Positions 28,714-36,613 of a stretch of 64,000 nt of DNA are shown here, one piece after another (positions within the stretch are counted from its first letter, which is position 1; every line of letters begins with the position of its first letter). Position numbers and translations under genes: made by a program. Origin of the DNA: JARYGU01 sp033795365 (GTDB lineage Bacteria; Pseudomonadota; Alphaproteobacteria; Rhizobiales; Rhizobiaceae); assembly GCA_033795365.1 (NCBI GenBank), contig JARYGU010000001.1, positions 620,001-684,000 on the forward strand. The letters are read 5' to 3'. The notes under the pieces were generated by a model. The model made no database searches. It was not told the origin of the DNA and saw only the letters and a list, made by a program, of their open reading frames with translations.

Positions 28714-28841
28714 TGTCCCTAGTCCTTTTGCTCGCCGCGGCCCTGCTTCGCGCAAGGCACAATTGTGCTTTCCCGGCCGCGAGAATGCCCGTCGCAGCCA
28801 GTTCCGTTTTTTCGTATCCGATTGGGAAACCCTCTCGGATA

Positions 28842-28857
28842 ACCCTGTATCTTGTGA
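28842..28857 (-). promoter_or_regulatory. Weaker NrdR-box-like site
   Basis: On the minus strand TCACAAGATACAGGGT, about 12 of 16 matches to the NrdR consensus ACACWATATATWGTGT. It starts 33 bases from the stronger box, close to the roughly three helical turns usual for NrdR pairs. Confidence 0.5.
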
Positions 28858-28874
28858 TTATCTTGGCTGCTAGC

Positions 28875-28890
28875 CTACTATATATAGTGT
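28875..28890 (-). promoter_or_regulatory. Strong NrdR-box-like site
   Basis: On the minus strand ACACTATATATAGTAG, nearly the complete NrdR palindrome. NrdR represses ribonucleotide reductase genes when dATP is plentiful. Position upstream of nrdJ and pairing with 28842-28857 support the call. Confidence 0.75.
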
Positions 28891-29255
28891 TAACAACTTC
28901 TTTCCGCCAGCCGTTTCATGCCAAACCCGTGGCGGAAGGCGCAAAAAAATCGCGCAACAAGACCCTTGCGAGGGCGTGCTCATTCGCCTGTCGCCGGTAC
29001 GCACACGATTTCCTGATTTTCGAACCGGCCTCGTAACATTTCCGGTCCCGCCGCCGCCGCAACGTGGAAAGCACTTTCCGCCCCTGTCACAGATTCGTCA
29101 AGGCGTAGTTTTGGGTTGCCGCCCCGGCACTAGATATTGTGTGTGGGGGCTGTGGAAATTGAGGATAGCGCGTGAGCCCCGGAGAATCAGGGCGTTGCGG
29201 GCGCCGGCTGTCGCGCGAATGCGGCAAATTGTGGAAAAGACAAAAAATAATCCAT

Positions 29256-29294
29256 GAAAAAGGCGGGGCACGCATGGGGGCGCCCCGCCTTTTT
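29256..29294 (-). terminator. Bidirectional rho-independent terminator after gpt
   Basis: AAAAAGGCGGGGC ... GCCCCGCCTTTTT: a 9-bp GC stem flanked by A and T runs, so it can stop transcription in both directions. It lies just beyond the gpt stop on the minus strand. Confidence 0.85.
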
Positions 29295-29331
29295 CATCCG
29301 CCGGCCGGCTTGCGGCGGCGAATCGCTTCGC

Positions 29332-29829
29332 TCAGCCGGTGGGGCTCTTTGCGATCGGCTCCTGATAGGTGAAGCCCATGTCCCAGGGGAAATAGATCCA
29401 GGTGTCCTGGCTGACCTCCGTGACGAAGGTATCGACGAGGGGGCGGCCTTTGGGCTTGGCATAGACGGCGGCGAAATGCGCCTTCGGCAGCATGGCGCGG
29501 ACCTGGGCGGCCGTCTTGCCGGTATCGGTCAGGTCGTCGACGATCAGGATGCCTTCGCCGCCTTCCTGCATGAGCTCGGGCGCGACGCCCTTCAGCACAT
29601 GCATCTCGCCTTGCGAGACATAGTCGTGATAGGAGGCGACGCAGACCGTCTCGATCAGGCGGATATTCAGCTCGCGGGCGATGATGGCCGCAGGCACGAG
29701 GCCGCCACGGGTGATGCAGACGATCGCCCGCCATTCCCGGTCGTTGTCGGCAAGGCGCCAGGCAAGCGCGCGGGCGTCGCGGTGGAACTGATCCCAGGAA
29801 ACGGGAAAGGCCTTGTCGGGAAGCGGCAT
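29332..29829 (-). CDS. gpt: Xanthine(-guanine) phosphoribosyltransferase
   Basis: 165 residues from ATG 29827-29829, with GGAG about 7 bases upstream; the open frame continues 34 codons further into low-quality sequence. Salvages guanine and xanthine with PRPP to GMP and XMP. The PRPP-binding motif is ILIVDDLTDTGKTA; ITRGGLVPAAIIARELN and YFPWDMGF are also typical. A little longer than E. coli Gpt (152 residues). Followed by a strong terminator, so probably single-gene. Confidence 0.95.
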   Translation of the reverse strand: MPLPDKAFPVSWDQFHRDARALAWRLADNDREWRAIVCITRGGLVPAAIIARELNIRLIETVCVASYHDYVSQGEMHVLKGVAPELMQEGGEGILIVDDLTDTGKTAAQVRAMLPKAHFAAVYAKPKGRPLVDTFVTEVSQDTWIYFPWDMGFTYQEPIAKSPTG

Positions 29830-29875
29830 GACGGGCTCCTGCTTTGCCGGCGGTGAAACGGATTTTTCCTCTCTA

Positions 29876-29923
29876 GCGCATAACCCTTTAAATCGGAACG
29901 ATTTAAAGAAAAGGGTTATGCGC
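29876..29923. repeat. Long palindrome upstream of gpt
   Basis: GCGCATAACCCTTTAAATCG (29876-29895), loop GAAC, then GATTTAAAgaaAAGGGTTATGCGC (29900-29923), with one small bulge. Intergenic palindromes beginning GCGCAT are scattered in rhizobial chromosomes. It may be such a repeat or an RNA-processing hairpin in the gpt 5' leader. Confidence 0.75.
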
Positions 29924-30050
29924 AAGTTCAAAGTGGCGACAGCGTCCTTTGCGCGTCATGAATGACGCGCGGCGCGGCGGCGCATAACCGTAAAAACCGG
30001 AATGGAGTTCTGCCGGGCATCAACAGACCCGGCGCATCGTCCGATGCGGT

Positions 30051-30218
30051 TCATTTCGCAACCGCACCTTCGACGATGCAGATAGGATGGTTCCCGGGAT
30101 TGCGGCCGCCGCCCATGTCCAGGCAGATATCATCGTACCGCATCTCCTGGAACTTCATTCCCGACCAGAACGCCAAGACCACGGCGAGAAATATCCCCAC
30201 TCCGATAAAGCTCTTCAT
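30051..30218 (-). CDS. Small membrane-anchored protein, 55 residues
   Basis: ATG at 30216-30218 with AGGA six bases upstream; stop TGA at 30051-30053. The product begins MKSFIGVGIFLAVVLAFWSG, a single N-terminal hydrophobic segment, followed by a short acidic/Gly-rich tail with two cysteines (DDICLDMGGG, PICIVEG) that could form a periplasmic disulfide. Unknown function. The clean ribosome binding site and balanced composition favour a real gene. Confidence 0.65.
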   Translation of the reverse strand: MKSFIGVGIFLAVVLAFWSGMKFQEMRYDDICLDMGGGRNPGNHPICIVEGAVAK

Positions 30219-30265
30219 TTCATTCCTGCAAAGACGCCATTATTTCTACCACCCACTCCCGGCAT

Positions 30266-31105
30266 TCAGCGCGACATCAGTGCCGGAACCCGCAATTCCC
30301 GCATCATCGCCCGGGTGACGCCGCCGAGCAGCCGCTCGCGCAGGCGCGAATGGCTGTAGGCGCCCATCACGATGAGACCGGTGCCGGTCTCGCCCGCCCG
30401 CCGATTGATGGCGGCCGCGACCGGTTCGCCGCCGGACGCGATCGAGTTCACGGTGACGTCGACGCCATGGCGCGAAAGCGTGGCCGCCAGCTCGGCGCCG
30501 CAGAAGTCGGCCGATTGTACGCGTGTCTCCTTCGGATCGACGCAGAGGATCTCGACAGCCGCTTCCTTCAGGAAGGGAAGCGCGTCGAAGGCGGCGCGGG
30601 CGGCCTCCTTGGAGCCGTTCCAGGCGATCAGCACGCGGGCGGCCGTTCCGGGCTGCGGCTTCGCGCCCGAAGCGATATAGAGCGGGCGGCCGCTCTCGTA
30701 GAGCAGGTCTTCGATATCCGCCCGCGAAGGGCCGTCGAAATCCGGGGTGAGCTGGCCCGCGACGACGAGATCGGCGCCGCGCGCGCTGTCGATGATGCCG
30801 CTTGCGGCATAGCCGGCCGAGCCGGTGAAGAGACGCCACTCATGCGAAAGCCCCGCCTGCTCGCAGCGGCTGCGGAACGTGCGCTCCAGTCTTCGCGATT
30901 CCTCCTGCGCCTGTTCCTGCAGGGCGAGGATGGCGCCGGTGTCGGGATATTCCATCGGAGCGGCGACCGTGACCACGATCGGCATCTCGGCATGAATGCC
31001 GATGAGGTGGGCATCGAAACGCTGGGCGAGCGCCAGCGCATGTTCGATGATCGTCGTCGTATCGGCGGCGGTGCTCAGGACCGCGACTATCGTCTTGTAT
31101 GCCAT
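30266..31105 (-). CDS. Universal stress protein, tandem UspA domains
   Basis: 279 residues from ATG 31103-31105 with GGAGGGAGA upstream. Two Usp domains: residues about 1-145 (MAYKTIVAVLSTAADTTTII, ADLVVAGQLTP) and 155-279 (RVLIAWNGSKEAARAAFDAL, then GLIVMGAYSHSRLRERLLGG, which holds the ATP-binding Gx(9)G(S/T)-like pattern). Cytoplasmic stress-response protein; specific role unknown. Confidence 0.9.
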   Translation of the reverse strand: MAYKTIVAVLSTAADTTTIIEHALALAQRFDAHLIGIHAEMPIVVTVAAPMEYPDTGAILALQEQAQEESRRLERTFRSRCEQAGLSHEWRLFTGSAGYAASGIIDSARGADLVVAGQLTPDFDGPSRADIEDLLYESGRPLYIASGAKPQPGTAARVLIAWNGSKEAARAAFDALPFLKEAAVEILCVDPKETRVQSADFCGAELAATLSRHGVDVTVNSIASGGEPVAAAINRRAGETGTGLIVMGAYSHSRLRERLLGGVTRAMMRELRVPALMSR

Positions 31106-31196
31106 GACGGTCTCCCTCCGATGAAGCCATAAGCGGGACGGGTTTTGACCCCGCCGCCCGCATTATACGCTCTGGGAGATTTTTCCTCGACTCCGA

Positions 31197-31952
31197 TCAG
31201 GACGAGGCCTTGGCGGCCGCGATTTCGGAAATCATCGCCAGCACGTCGCGCTCGGCGGCTGCCGCCGGCGCTTCGTCGCGGCTGCGGATGACGATCTCCG
31301 TGGAAAAGCGGTTTCCGTCGAACCGGGGATAGGAGCCGATGCTGGTCTGCGGGTGGGCCTTCTGGATCGCCGCAAGCGCGCTGCCGATGTCGCCCTCGCC
31401 GAAAGGCGAGTTGACCGAGCGCGACAGCATCGGAACGCCGGTCGCAAGCGTGGGCATCAGCGCCTCGAGCATGGCGGTGAAGACCTGGGGCACGCCGGCC
31501 ATGACATGGACGTTGCCGATGACGAAGCCGGGCGCCGTCGAGACGCTGTTGGGGATGTGGACGGCCCCTTCGGGCATGCGCGCCATGCGCTTGCGGGCCT
31601 CGTTGAACTCCATTGCGCGCCGCTCGTACATCTCGCCGAGGAGCCGCATGGCGAGCGGATCGTGAAGGCAGGGCACGCCGAAGGCCTTTGCGACCGCATC
31701 GGCGGTAATGTCGTCATGCGTCGGGCCGATGCCGCCGGAGGTGAAGACATAAGTATATCGCCCGCGAAGCGCATTCAGCGCCTCCACGATCATATCCTCT
31801 TCGTCGCCGACGATGCGGACCTCCTTCAGGTCTATTCCGGCCAGGAACAGGACATCGGCGAGATGGCCGATATTGCGGTCCTTCGTGCGCCCTGAGAGAA
31901 GTTCGTCGCCGATGGCAAGCATGGCGGCGGTGATGGGGGAGGAGGTTGTCAT
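31197..31952 (-). CDS. CinA-like molybdopterin-binding domain protein
   Basis: 251 residues from ATG 31950-31952 with AGGA six bases upstream; 26 further codons are open before it. MoaB/MogA-type fold: AAMLAIGDELLSGRTKDRNI and YVFTSGGIGPTHDDITADAV are the hallmark motifs. It corresponds to the CinA N-terminal domain only; the nicotinamide-nucleotide amidase domain is absent, as is common for the short alphaproteobacterial form. Proposed roles are in pyridine nucleotide repair; unproven for this form. Confidence 0.9.
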   Translation of the reverse strand: MTTSSPITAAMLAIGDELLSGRTKDRNIGHLADVLFLAGIDLKEVRIVGDEEDMIVEALNALRGRYTYVFTSGGIGPTHDDITADAVAKAFGVPCLHDPLAMRLLGEMYERRAMEFNEARKRMARMPEGAVHIPNSVSTAPGFVIGNVHVMAGVPQVFTAMLEALMPTLATGVPMLSRSVNSPFGEGDIGSALAAIQKAHPQTSIGSYPRFDGNRFSTEIVIRSRDEAPAAAAERDVLAMISEIAAAKASS

Positions 31953-32118
31953 GCGCGATCCTGTCGGGTTGTCATCGTTCACCGTGGTTTCGGCATTGTC
32001 AACAGGCGGTGAACGGTCTGTCGACGGCACGGCTTCTGGCCCTCTATGGGGAAAGTGCTACATCCATGTCCGAGCCGTGATCAAGCGGAAACGAAGCTCA
32101 GCCTGACAGGAGAAACCG

Positions 32119-32718
32119 ATGGCGAAAGTGCTGGTCCTTTATTACTCGTCCTATGGGCATATCGAAACGATGGCCTATGCGGTCGCCGAGGGCGTGAAAT
32201 CCGCCGGCGGCGAGGCTGTGGTCAAGCGCGTTCCGGAGCTGGTTCCGGAAGAGGTCGCAAGATCCTCTCACTTCAAGCTCGACCAGAAGGCGCCGGTCGC
32301 AACCGTCGACGAGCTTGCCGATTACGACGCGATCATCGTCGGCGCCGGCACGCGCTTCGGCACGGTCGCATCCCAGATGCGCAATTTCTGGGACCAGACG
32401 GGCGGGCTCTGGATGGGCGGAAAGCTGGTCGGCAAGGTCGGTTCGGTCTTCACCTCGTCCGCCACCCAGCACGGCGGCCAGGAATCGACGATTCTCGGCT
32501 TCATCCCGACCCTCCTGCACCACGGCCTTGTCGTCGCGGGGCTGCCCTATGCCTTCGCGGGACAGATGGGGGTCGACGAGATCAAGGGCGGCTCGCCCTA
32601 CGGCGCCTCCACCATCACCGACGGCGACGGTTCCCGCCAGCCTTCGCAGGTCGAGCTCGACGCCGCGAAATTCCAGGGCGCCCATGTCGCCAAGATCGCG
32701 GCGAAGCTTGCTGCGTAA
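32119..32718 (+). CDS. wrbA: NAD(P)H:quinone oxidoreductase WrbA
   Basis: 199 residues from ATG 32119 with CAGGAGAAA upstream. Flavodoxin-like, FMN-binding; two-electron quinone reduction protects against redox cycling. Seen: VLVLYYSSYGHIETMA, GAGTRFGTVASQMRNFWDQT, TSSATQHGGQESTI and SPYGASTITDGDGSRQPS, all signatures of type IV WrbA. Standard length. A terminator follows immediately. Confidence 0.97.
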   Translation: MAKVLVLYYSSYGHIETMAYAVAEGVKSAGGEAVVKRVPELVPEEVARSSHFKLDQKAPVATVDELADYDAIIVGAGTRFGTVASQMRNFWDQTGGLWMGGKLVGKVGSVFTSSATQHGGQESTILGFIPTLLHHGLVVAGLPYAFAGQMGVDEIKGGSPYGASTITDGDGSRQPSQVELDAAKFQGAHVAKIAAKLAA

Positions 32719-32743
32719 ATAGCCGGGGCGGTTGATTGAGAAC

Positions 32744-32778
32744 GAGGGTGCGGCCCGCGTCGGAGCCGCACTCTTTTT
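32744..32778 (+). terminator. Rho-independent terminator after wrbA
   Basis: GAGGGTGCGGC ... GCCGCACTC followed by TTTTT; 7-bp perfect core stem (32748-32754 with 32765-32771). Confidence 0.85.
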
Positions 32779-32797
32779 ATATTGGTGCGGATTATAA

Positions 32798-32883
32798 TGG
32801 TGCGGACGACGGGGGTCGAACCCGTACAGCCAAAGGCCGAGGGATTTTAAGTCCCTTGCGTCTACCAGTTTCGCCACGTCCGC
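32798..32883 (-). tRNA. tRNA-Leu (anticodon TAA)
   Basis: Minus strand begins GCGGACGTGGCGAAACTGGT and ends GTCCGCACCA; the acceptor arm GCGGACG pairs with CGTCCGC. The anticodon loop reads CTTAAAA with TAA, and there is a long variable arm as expected for tRNA-Leu. The CCA end is encoded (32798-32800). T arm: GGGTTCGACCCCC. Confidence 0.95.
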
Positions 32884-32950
32884 AGGCGTGTCGCATCAAG
32901 CACCTGGCTCGGACGCTGTCAATCGCTGCGAGTAAACAATTGCCGTATCT

Positions 32951-32975
32951 GGTTCGACCCCCGTCGTCCGCACCA
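32951..32975 (+). repeat. Inverted copy of the tRNA-Leu 3' end
   Basis: These 25 bases (starting GGTTCGACCCCCGTCGTCCG and ending CACCA) are identical to the 3' end of the neighbouring tRNA-Leu but on the opposite strand; the tRNA copy is at 32798-32822. A few bases beyond CCA both copies also continue with similar ATTAYAATCCG. It looks like a leftover attachment site or an inverted duplication of the tRNA tail. Confidence 0.85.
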
Positions 32976-33113
32976 CCCTCATTACAATCCGTTCGTCCCT
33001 GCGGCGTTCGCGCGGCATTTTGCCGGACCGGGTCGGTCTTACTTGCAACGAAGTGGGATGATCTTTAACCCTTAGGGGCCAGACTCCGGCGACAGTTTCA
33101 AACCGAATAGCGA

Positions 33114-33740
33114 ATGGAAAACCTATTGTTCGAAGACTCCTCGATGTCCGTAAGCGGCGTATTGCGGCGCGCCGTTTCCAAGGTGGATGCGCAGCAGACG
33201 ACGCTGCGCGAGCTCATTCAGCTGATGGGCGAGCACGGCCTGCTTTTCCTGTGCATCCTCCTGTGCGTGCCCTTCCTCTTTCCGGTGTCGGTGCCGGGTG
33301 TTTCCACGGTCTTTGGCGCAGGAATCATCCTGATCGGCATCGCCATCACGCTCAACCGCATGCCCTGGCTTCCCTCGCGCCTGGTGGACCGGAAGGTCGA
33401 GACGTCCTCGCTCAAGGCGACGCTGGAAAAGGGCGTGCGCCTGATGGAGAAGGTCGAGACCTTCATCAAGCCGCGGCTTTTCGTCCTGACCTCGGGCGCG
33501 GTCGTCAACCGGGTCAACGGGCTTGCGATCGTCTTTGCCGCCGGGCTCCTCATGCTGCCCCTCGGGCTCGTTCCGTTTTCCAACACGCTGCCGGCGGTCG
33601 CCATCATGCTGCTCGCGCTCGGCATGTCGCAGCGCGACGGATGGGTCGTCGTGGCGGGCTATTTCATGATCGTCGTGACGCTGGTCTATTTCGGTGCGCT
33701 GGCATTCCTCGGCTGGCAGGCGGGAACGGCCTTCATATAG
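33114..33740 (+). CDS. exoD: ExoD family exopolysaccharide/membrane protein
   Basis: 208 residues; ATG 33114, with ATG 33144 as alternative. Hydrophobic membrane protein with about four segments, including LLFLCILLCVPFLFPVSVPG, GIILIGIAITLNRMPWLP and LPAVAIMLLALGMS. This is the ExoD family, first described in Sinorhizobium meliloti, where mutants make altered exopolysaccharide and are alkali-sensitive. Stand-alone, convergent with the small gene downstream. Confidence 0.88.
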   Translation: MENLLFEDSSMSVSGVLRRAVSKVDAQQTTLRELIQLMGEHGLLFLCILLCVPFLFPVSVPGVSTVFGAGIILIGIAITLNRMPWLPSRLVDRKVETSSLKATLEKGVRLMEKVETFIKPRLFVLTSGAVVNRVNGLAIVFAAGLLMLPLGLVPFSNTLPAVAIMLLALGMSQRDGWVVVAGYFMIVVTLVYFGALAFLGWQAGTAFI

Positions 33741-33773
33741 GAGCGTTGCCCGCGCAGCGCGCCGCATCGGCGG

Positions 33774-33965
33774 CTATCGCCGTCTCGGTACCTCCGGCAC
33801 GGAGGTGACGACGGCGCGGCGCTCCTGCGGCGCCTGTCTCGCAGACAGGACGCCCGCCTCGAAGAGCGCCATGTCGATCAGAAATGCCAGCATCTTCCTG
33901 TCCTCCGCCTGCGCTGTCAGGCGCGCGGATTGAAGGCCTCCTATCGCCTTGGATTCGCCCTGCAT
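33774..33965 (-). CDS. Small hypothetical protein, 63 residues
   Basis: ATG at 33963-33965 with GGGAGG 8 bases upstream; an ATG two codons earlier is too close to that site. Helical sequence MQGESKAIGGLQSARLTAQA followed by LAFLIDMALFEAGVLSAR and a basic tail. No known domain; cytoplasmic. The good ribosome binding site and natural composition support it. Confidence 0.6.
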   Translation of the reverse strand: MQGESKAIGGLQSARLTAQAEDRKMLAFLIDMALFEAGVLSARQAPQERRAVVTSVPEVPRRR

Positions 33966-34058
33966 CGCCATAACCTCCCGCCGCCTTTCCGGTGGCGATC
34001 ATAAGGATTGCAATTTATGCGAAGCTTTCTCTGTCTATGCAACCACTGATGACTGCGC

Positions 34059-35063
34059 TCACGATACGAGGCTGGTGAGGAAATAGAAGAGCGCCGAGAT
34101 CAGCGCCGCCGAGGGAAGCGTGATGATCCAGGCGACGACGATGTTGCCGGCAAGACCCCAGCGGACGGCCGAAACGCGTCGCGCCGCGCCGACGCCGACG
34201 ATCGCGCCGGTGATGGTGTGGGTGGTGGAGACCGGGATGCCGAGCCAGGTCGCGCCGAAGAGCGTGATGGCGCCGCCGGTTTCGGCACAGAAACCCTGCA
34301 TCGGATTGAGCTTGGTGATCTTCGATCCCATCGTGTGGACGATCCGCCAGCCGCCGAAGAGCGTGCCGAGCGCCATTGCCGCCTGGCAGGTGATGACCAC
34401 CCAGAAGGGGACATGGAATTCGCCGCCGAGATAGCCCTGCGAATAGAGGAGCACGGCGATGATGCCCATCGTCTTCTGCGCATCGTTGCCGCCGTGGCCG
34501 AGCGAATAGAGCGAGGCGGAGACGAATTGCAGGATGCGGAACGTGCTGTCGACGGCAAAGGGCGTCTGGCGGACGAAGATCCACGAAACGAGGAGGATGA
34601 GGAGAAGCGCGAGCAGGAAGCCGATCGCGGGAGACATGAAGATCGCGCCGGCGGTCTTGAGAAGGCCGCCCCAGACGACGGCGTCGAAGCCGGTCTTGGC
34701 AAGGCCCGCCCCGACCAGGCCGCCGATCAGCGCATGGGACGAGCTCGACGGGATGCCAAAGGCCCAGGTGACGATGTTCCAGACGATCGCACCCATGAGC
34801 GCGGCGAAGATCACCGCCGGGGTGACGATGCCGGGATCGATGATTCCGGTTCCGAGCGTCTCGGCGACATGCAGCCCGAAGAAGAGGAAAGCGATGAAAT
34901 TGAAGAAGGCGGCCCACATCACCGCATATTGCGGGCGCAGCACGCGGGTGGACACGATGGTGGCGATCGAATTGGCCGCATCGTGCAGGCCGTTCAGGAA
35001 GTCGAAAAACAGCGCGACCGCGATCAGCGCCGCCAGCAGCGGAAAGGCGAGGGTGGCCTCCAT
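34059..35063 (-). CDS. pit: Low-affinity inorganic phosphate transporter, Pit family
   Basis: 334 residues; ATG 35061-35063 overlaps the upstream stop (TGATG). Inner-membrane symporter with about ten segments. Signature duplicated motifs: FDFLNGLHDAANSIATIVST and, in the second half, YSLGHGGNDAQKTMGIIAVL; also GIPSSSSHALIGGLVGAG and GIPVSTTHTITGAIVGVG. Coupled to a DUF47 partner as in S. meliloti orfA-pit. Confidence 0.96.
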   Translation of the reverse strand: MEATLAFPLLAALIAVALFFDFLNGLHDAANSIATIVSTRVLRPQYAVMWAAFFNFIAFLFFGLHVAETLGTGIIDPGIVTPAVIFAALMGAIVWNIVTWAFGIPSSSSHALIGGLVGAGLAKTGFDAVVWGGLLKTAGAIFMSPAIGFLLALLLILLVSWIFVRQTPFAVDSTFRILQFVSASLYSLGHGGNDAQKTMGIIAVLLYSQGYLGGEFHVPFWVVITCQAAMALGTLFGGWRIVHTMGSKITKLNPMQGFCAETGGAITLFGATWLGIPVSTTHTITGAIVGVGAARRVSAVRWGLAGNIVVAWIITLPSAALISALFYFLTSLVS

Positions 35064-35683
35064 CAGACGTTCTCGATCACGATGCCGCTGATCTCGTTGG
35101 CGACGTCCTCGAAGCGGTCGACGACCTTTTCGAGCTCGCCGTAGATTTCGCTGCCGATGATGTAGGCCATGGGGTTGGATGCGCCATGGCGATGGAAGAT
35201 ATCCTTGAGCCCATGGTCGTAAAGCTCGTCGGAGCGGCCTTCGACGCGCGTGATTTCCTCCGTGATCTCGCTCAGCTTCGCCGCATGCACGCCGACGCGG
35301 TCGAGGAGCGGGACGGCTTTCGCGACGAGGTGGGCGGCCTCGACGATCGCCTTGCCCATGTCCTGCATGCCGGGATCGAAATTGCGCTGCTCGTAGAGAC
35401 GGATGGTCTTCACCGTCTTGTGCATCATGTCCACGGCATCGTCCATCGACTGGATGAGATCCTTGATGTCGCCGCGGTCGAAGGGCGTGATGAAGCTGCG
35501 CCTGACGGCGAGCAGAACCTCGCGGGTGATGTCGTCGGCCTGGTGTTCCAGCTCGACGATCCGCTCGCAATGTTTCTCGATGTCGATACCGGAAAGCAGC
35601 GCCTGCAATGCCTCGGCCGCGCCGACGCAGGTACGCGAATGCTGTTCGAAGAGATCGAAGAACCGGTCTTCGCGCGGCATCAT
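35063..35683 (-). CDS. DUF47/PhoU-like accessory protein of Pit
   Basis: 206 residues from ATG 35681-35683. All-helical DUF47 protein related to PhoU: REDRFFDLFEQHSRTCVGAA, then CERIVELEHQADDITREVLL and FITPFDRGDIKDLIQSMDDA. It precedes and overlaps pit by one base pair step, the order known as orfA-pit in rhizobia, and probably modulates the transporter. Confidence 0.95.
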   Translation of the reverse strand: MMPREDRFFDLFEQHSRTCVGAAEALQALLSGIDIEKHCERIVELEHQADDITREVLLAVRRSFITPFDRGDIKDLIQSMDDAVDMMHKTVKTIRLYEQRNFDPGMQDMGKAIVEAAHLVAKAVPLLDRVGVHAAKLSEITEEITRVEGRSDELYDHGLKDIFHRHGASNPMAYIIGSEIYGELEKVVDRFEDVANEISGIVIENV

Positions 35684-35729
35684 TTTGCGGAACAGGGAGA
35701 GGATGCTTTGGTTTCCGTGGATGGAGGGG

Positions 35730-35750
35730 TGTCACGAAACTGTCATAAAG
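35730..35750 (+). promoter_or_regulatory. Pho-box-like direct repeat upstream of DUF47-pit
   Basis: TGTCACGAAAC followed directly by TGTCATAAAG: two 11-base repeats matching the PhoB box CTGTCAT-N4-CTGTCAC. It is 47 bases upstream of the DUF47 start, in opposite orientation to the gene. In S. meliloti PhoB represses orfA-pit, so a repressing site would fit. Confidence 0.65.
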
Positions 35751-35873
35751 CAGCGAAGATGGAGAGGTAAACGTCCAAATCAACATGCCGCGCCCTGTCG
35801 GCACGGCTATCCACGCCCAATTGCATGCTTTTCGGGCGGAGCTGTGGAAAAATCCGTGGAAGATGGGCGCCGT

Positions 35874-36473
35874 TCAGGGGGCGATGGTGAAAGGCTGCTC
35901 GGTCGTCGCGACCGCGCCGCTTGCCGCATCGCGGAAACGGTAGCGCAGCAGATAGTCGCCGGCCGGCGGTTCGTCGAGGCTGAGGGTGAGCTTGGCGAAG
36001 ACCTCCTGATTGCGCACGGCGCTCTTGAAGGTGAAAGAGCCGAAGGCCTTCTGCTCCGCCAGGATTTCGCCCCTGGAATCGACGAGTTCGAGGTCGACGG
36101 TGAATTCGGATTCGAGTTTGCCGGCATCGACCGCGCGCCAGGTCAGCCCCACCGGCTCGACATAGGAGACGAGTTCCTCGCCGGGGCGGAACCGGTTGCT
36201 GCCCCTCTGCGTGTACATGCCGTAGCCTTCCGGCTTCCCGTCGACGAAGGCGACCTTGCCGATGGTGAAGGGCAGGGTGGCGGCGAATGCGCCGAAGGCA
36301 TCGCGCACCGCATCGTGCGCGCCCACCGTGTTGCCCTTAGCCGCCAGTTCCTCCGCCGTCTTCGCCGCATCGAGAAGCGCGCCGGCATCCGCCTTCAGAG
36401 GCAGGAGGACAAGCGCGGATGCGGCAAGCGTGGCGAAGAGGACGTTGCGTGGAAAGAGCGGCGATGCGGGCAT
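35874..36473 (-). CDS. Exported protein of unknown function
   Basis: 199 residues from ATG 36471-36473; 13 more codons are open upstream but the shorter start gives a normal signal peptide (LFATLAASALVLLPLKADAG). The mature part is beta-rich (FTIGKVAFVDGKPEGYGMYT, FTVDLELVDSRGEILAEQKA, then GDYLLRYRFRD) like an immunoglobulin-type domain. Periplasmic by inference. No family recognised. Confidence 0.7.
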   Translation of the reverse strand: MPASPLFPRNVLFATLAASALVLLPLKADAGALLDAAKTAEELAAKGNTVGAHDAVRDAFGAFAATLPFTIGKVAFVDGKPEGYGMYTQRGSNRFRPGEELVSYVEPVGLTWRAVDAGKLESEFTVDLELVDSRGEILAEQKAFGSFTFKSAVRNQEVFAKLTLSLDEPPAGDYLLRYRFRDAASGAVATTEQPFTIAP

Positions 36474-36613
36474 GGCGGGCTTCCTCGGAAATTGCCCGCA
36501 GGATGGTGACAAGCCTGCCTGCCGTCAAGCAAGTCGAGGTCTAATACCGGCATGCCGCAGGCGCTTTCCCCATGGACGGCGTGCGCCGTCCGAGGGGCGG
36601 CGGGCGGCCCCCC

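Larger units (their letters stand above)
28714..29331. promoter_or_regulatory. nrdJ upstream region
   Basis: 618 bases without a gene between gpt and nrdJ (both minus strand). It holds the paired NrdR-like boxes (28842-28890) and, at its far end, the gpt terminator. No cobalamin riboswitch core was recognised. Confidence 0.6.

Noticed and set aside
26497..28722. 741-codon open frame antisense to nrdJ
   Set aside because: GC-rich codon shadow of a certain gene; low-complexity composition and no ribosome binding site or domain.
28714..29331. Possible cobalamin riboswitch upstream of nrdJ
   Set aside because: No B12-box-like conserved core recognised; NrdR boxes explain the regulation better.
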